Positions 5,289-5,825 of a DNA stretch of 5,825 bases are shown in pieces. The notes under the pieces are model-generated. The model was not told the DNA's origin. It searched no databases and saw only the letters and a list, made by a program, of their open reading frames with translations. Position 1 is the stretch's first letter, and every line of letters begins with the position of its first letter. Location: NCBI GenBank assembly GCA_937920335.1, contig CALGUT010000123.1:1-5825 (forward strand), in the 5' to 3' direction. The translations under genes were made by a program, and so were the position numbers. Source of the stretch: an uncultured Opitutales bacterium. GTDB lineage: Bacteria; Verrucomicrobiota; Verrucomicrobiia; Opitutales; UBA2995.

Positions 5289-5825
5289 TTAGCTAACCCG
5301 TTTTTTCAAGTCATGGACTTCAATCGTCACATGGGGGAAGCGTTTGGTTTCCAATCTACTGCGGTAGGCTTTTGGTGATTCAGGGTTTTCTGAAACGATA
5401 CCAAGGATAACGCCATAGCGGTTTGGGCCGATCGACCAGACATGCAGATCGGTCAAGTGGCTGTGCCCGTCGCTCTCAATGGCTGAACGAACCGTTTCCA
5501 TCGTCTTTGGTGCTGCTTGGTGATCCAGCAAAACACTACTCGTCTGCTTCAATAGGCCGATCGACCACTTGGCGACGAGGAGTGAACCTACGATTCCCAT
5601 TAACGGATCCATCCATATCCAGCCAAAGTACTTTGCGGCCAAAAGTGCAATGATTGCGGTCAGCGACGTAAGCGCATCCGCGAGCACGTGAAGATAAGCC
5701 GACCGCAGATTGTGATCGTGATGGTGGTGTCCATGATCGTGGCTGTGCTCGTGGTCGTGATGATCGTGCTCGTGGCTGTGCTCGTGGTCGTGATGATCGT
5801 GCTCGTGGTCGTCCTCATGATGATG
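5289..5825 (-). CDS. dmeF: Cation diffusion facilitator, DmeF-like Co(II)/Ni(II) exporter, 3' part
   Basis: This is the C-terminal 178 residues of an inner-membrane CDF-family metal/proton antiporter; the first four helices lie beyond base 5825. The fragment opens with the cytoplasmic loop between helices 4 and 5, in which 22 of 38 residues are His, mixed with Asp and Glu. Helix 5 (about 43-65) carries HVLAD (46-50), whose His46 and Asp50 supply half of the transport metal site. Helix 6 spans about 72-95. The cytoplasmic domain contains SHLTDLHVWSIGPNRYGVIL (122-141) and ends with HVTIEVHDL (165-173). The LHVWSIGPNRY and PHVTIEV stretches, with the long His-rich loop, resemble DmeF cobalt/nickel exporters as I recall them; zinc export (ZitB/CzcD type) is the main alternative. 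The gene is co-oriented with the btu operon but separated by the riboswitch leader, so it is probably not co-regulated by it. Confidence 0.85.
   Translation of the reverse strand, partial: HHHEDDHEHDHHDHEHSHEHDHHDHEHSHDHGHHHHDHNLRSAYLHVLADALTSLTAIIALLAAKYFGWIWMDPLMGIVGSLLVAKWSIGLLKQTSSVLLDHQAAPKTMETVRSAIESDGHSHLTDLHVWSIGPNRYGVILGIVSENPESPKAYRSRLETKRFPHVTIEVHDLKKRVS
5742..5807 (-). repeat. Perfect 33-bp tandem duplication in the His-rich loop
   Basis: Bases 5742-5774 and 5775-5807 are identical 33-mers. Each encodes HEHDHHDHEHS in frame, so the duplication adds 11 residues to the metal-binding loop without breaking the gene. Identity extends to every third codon position, pointing to a recent duplication or ongoing slippage. 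The flanking bases carry shorter related His/Asp codon runs. Confidence 0.95.

Noticed and set aside
5694..5825. CRISPR-like or satellite array from the repeated GTGATCGTG motifs
   Set aside because: The repeats are in-frame His/Asp/Glu codons of the exporter loop with no spacers.

Overview
The window looks like part of a chromosome from a Gram-negative bacterium, with GC close to one half. The evidence is a TonB-dependent outer-membrane receptor, a periplasmic binding protein with a Sec signal peptide, and few recognisable Shine-Dalgarno sites. The GxxExxY gene and the weak SD use would suit the Verrucomicrobiota/PVC or Bacteroidota side of the tree, but this is a soft inference and the sequence does not fix the phylum.

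Every gene I can support is on the minus strand, so in transcription order the window reads from high to low coordinates. At 5825-5289 is the 3' part of a cation diffusion facilitator gene that best matches DmeF-type Co(II)/Ni(II) exporters, with a very His-rich loop. At 5288-5170 is a short intergenic stretch with two GC-rich palindromes. At 5168-5022 is a cobalamin riboswitch aptamer, followed at 5018-4909 by a leader with three hairpins; the last contains the start codon of the next gene. Then come btuB (4913-3048), btuF (3048-1930), a GxxExxY-family gene (1803-1429) flanked by imperfect inverted repeats, btuC (1380-316) and the 5' part of btuD (319-1).

Together these form a complete vitamin B12 uptake route: BtuB with TonB crosses the outer membrane, BtuF captures the corrinoid in the periplasm, and the BtuC/BtuD ABC transporter imports it. 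The receptor and ABC components alone could equally suit a siderophore or heme system; the riboswitch is what identifies the cargo as a corrinoid. btuB and btuF overlap by one base (TAGTG) and btuC and btuD by four (ATGA), which suggests translational coupling. The GxxExxY gene, with gaps on both sides, looks like a cassette inserted between btuF and btuC.

The most interesting points are the 9-bp stem that encloses the btuB start codon just after the riboswitch, the GxxExxY cassette with inverted flanks inside a vitamin operon, and a probable cobalt exporter directly upstream of cobalamin import. I see no CRISPR array, tRNA, rRNA, transposase or phage gene, and no clearly new multi-gene system.
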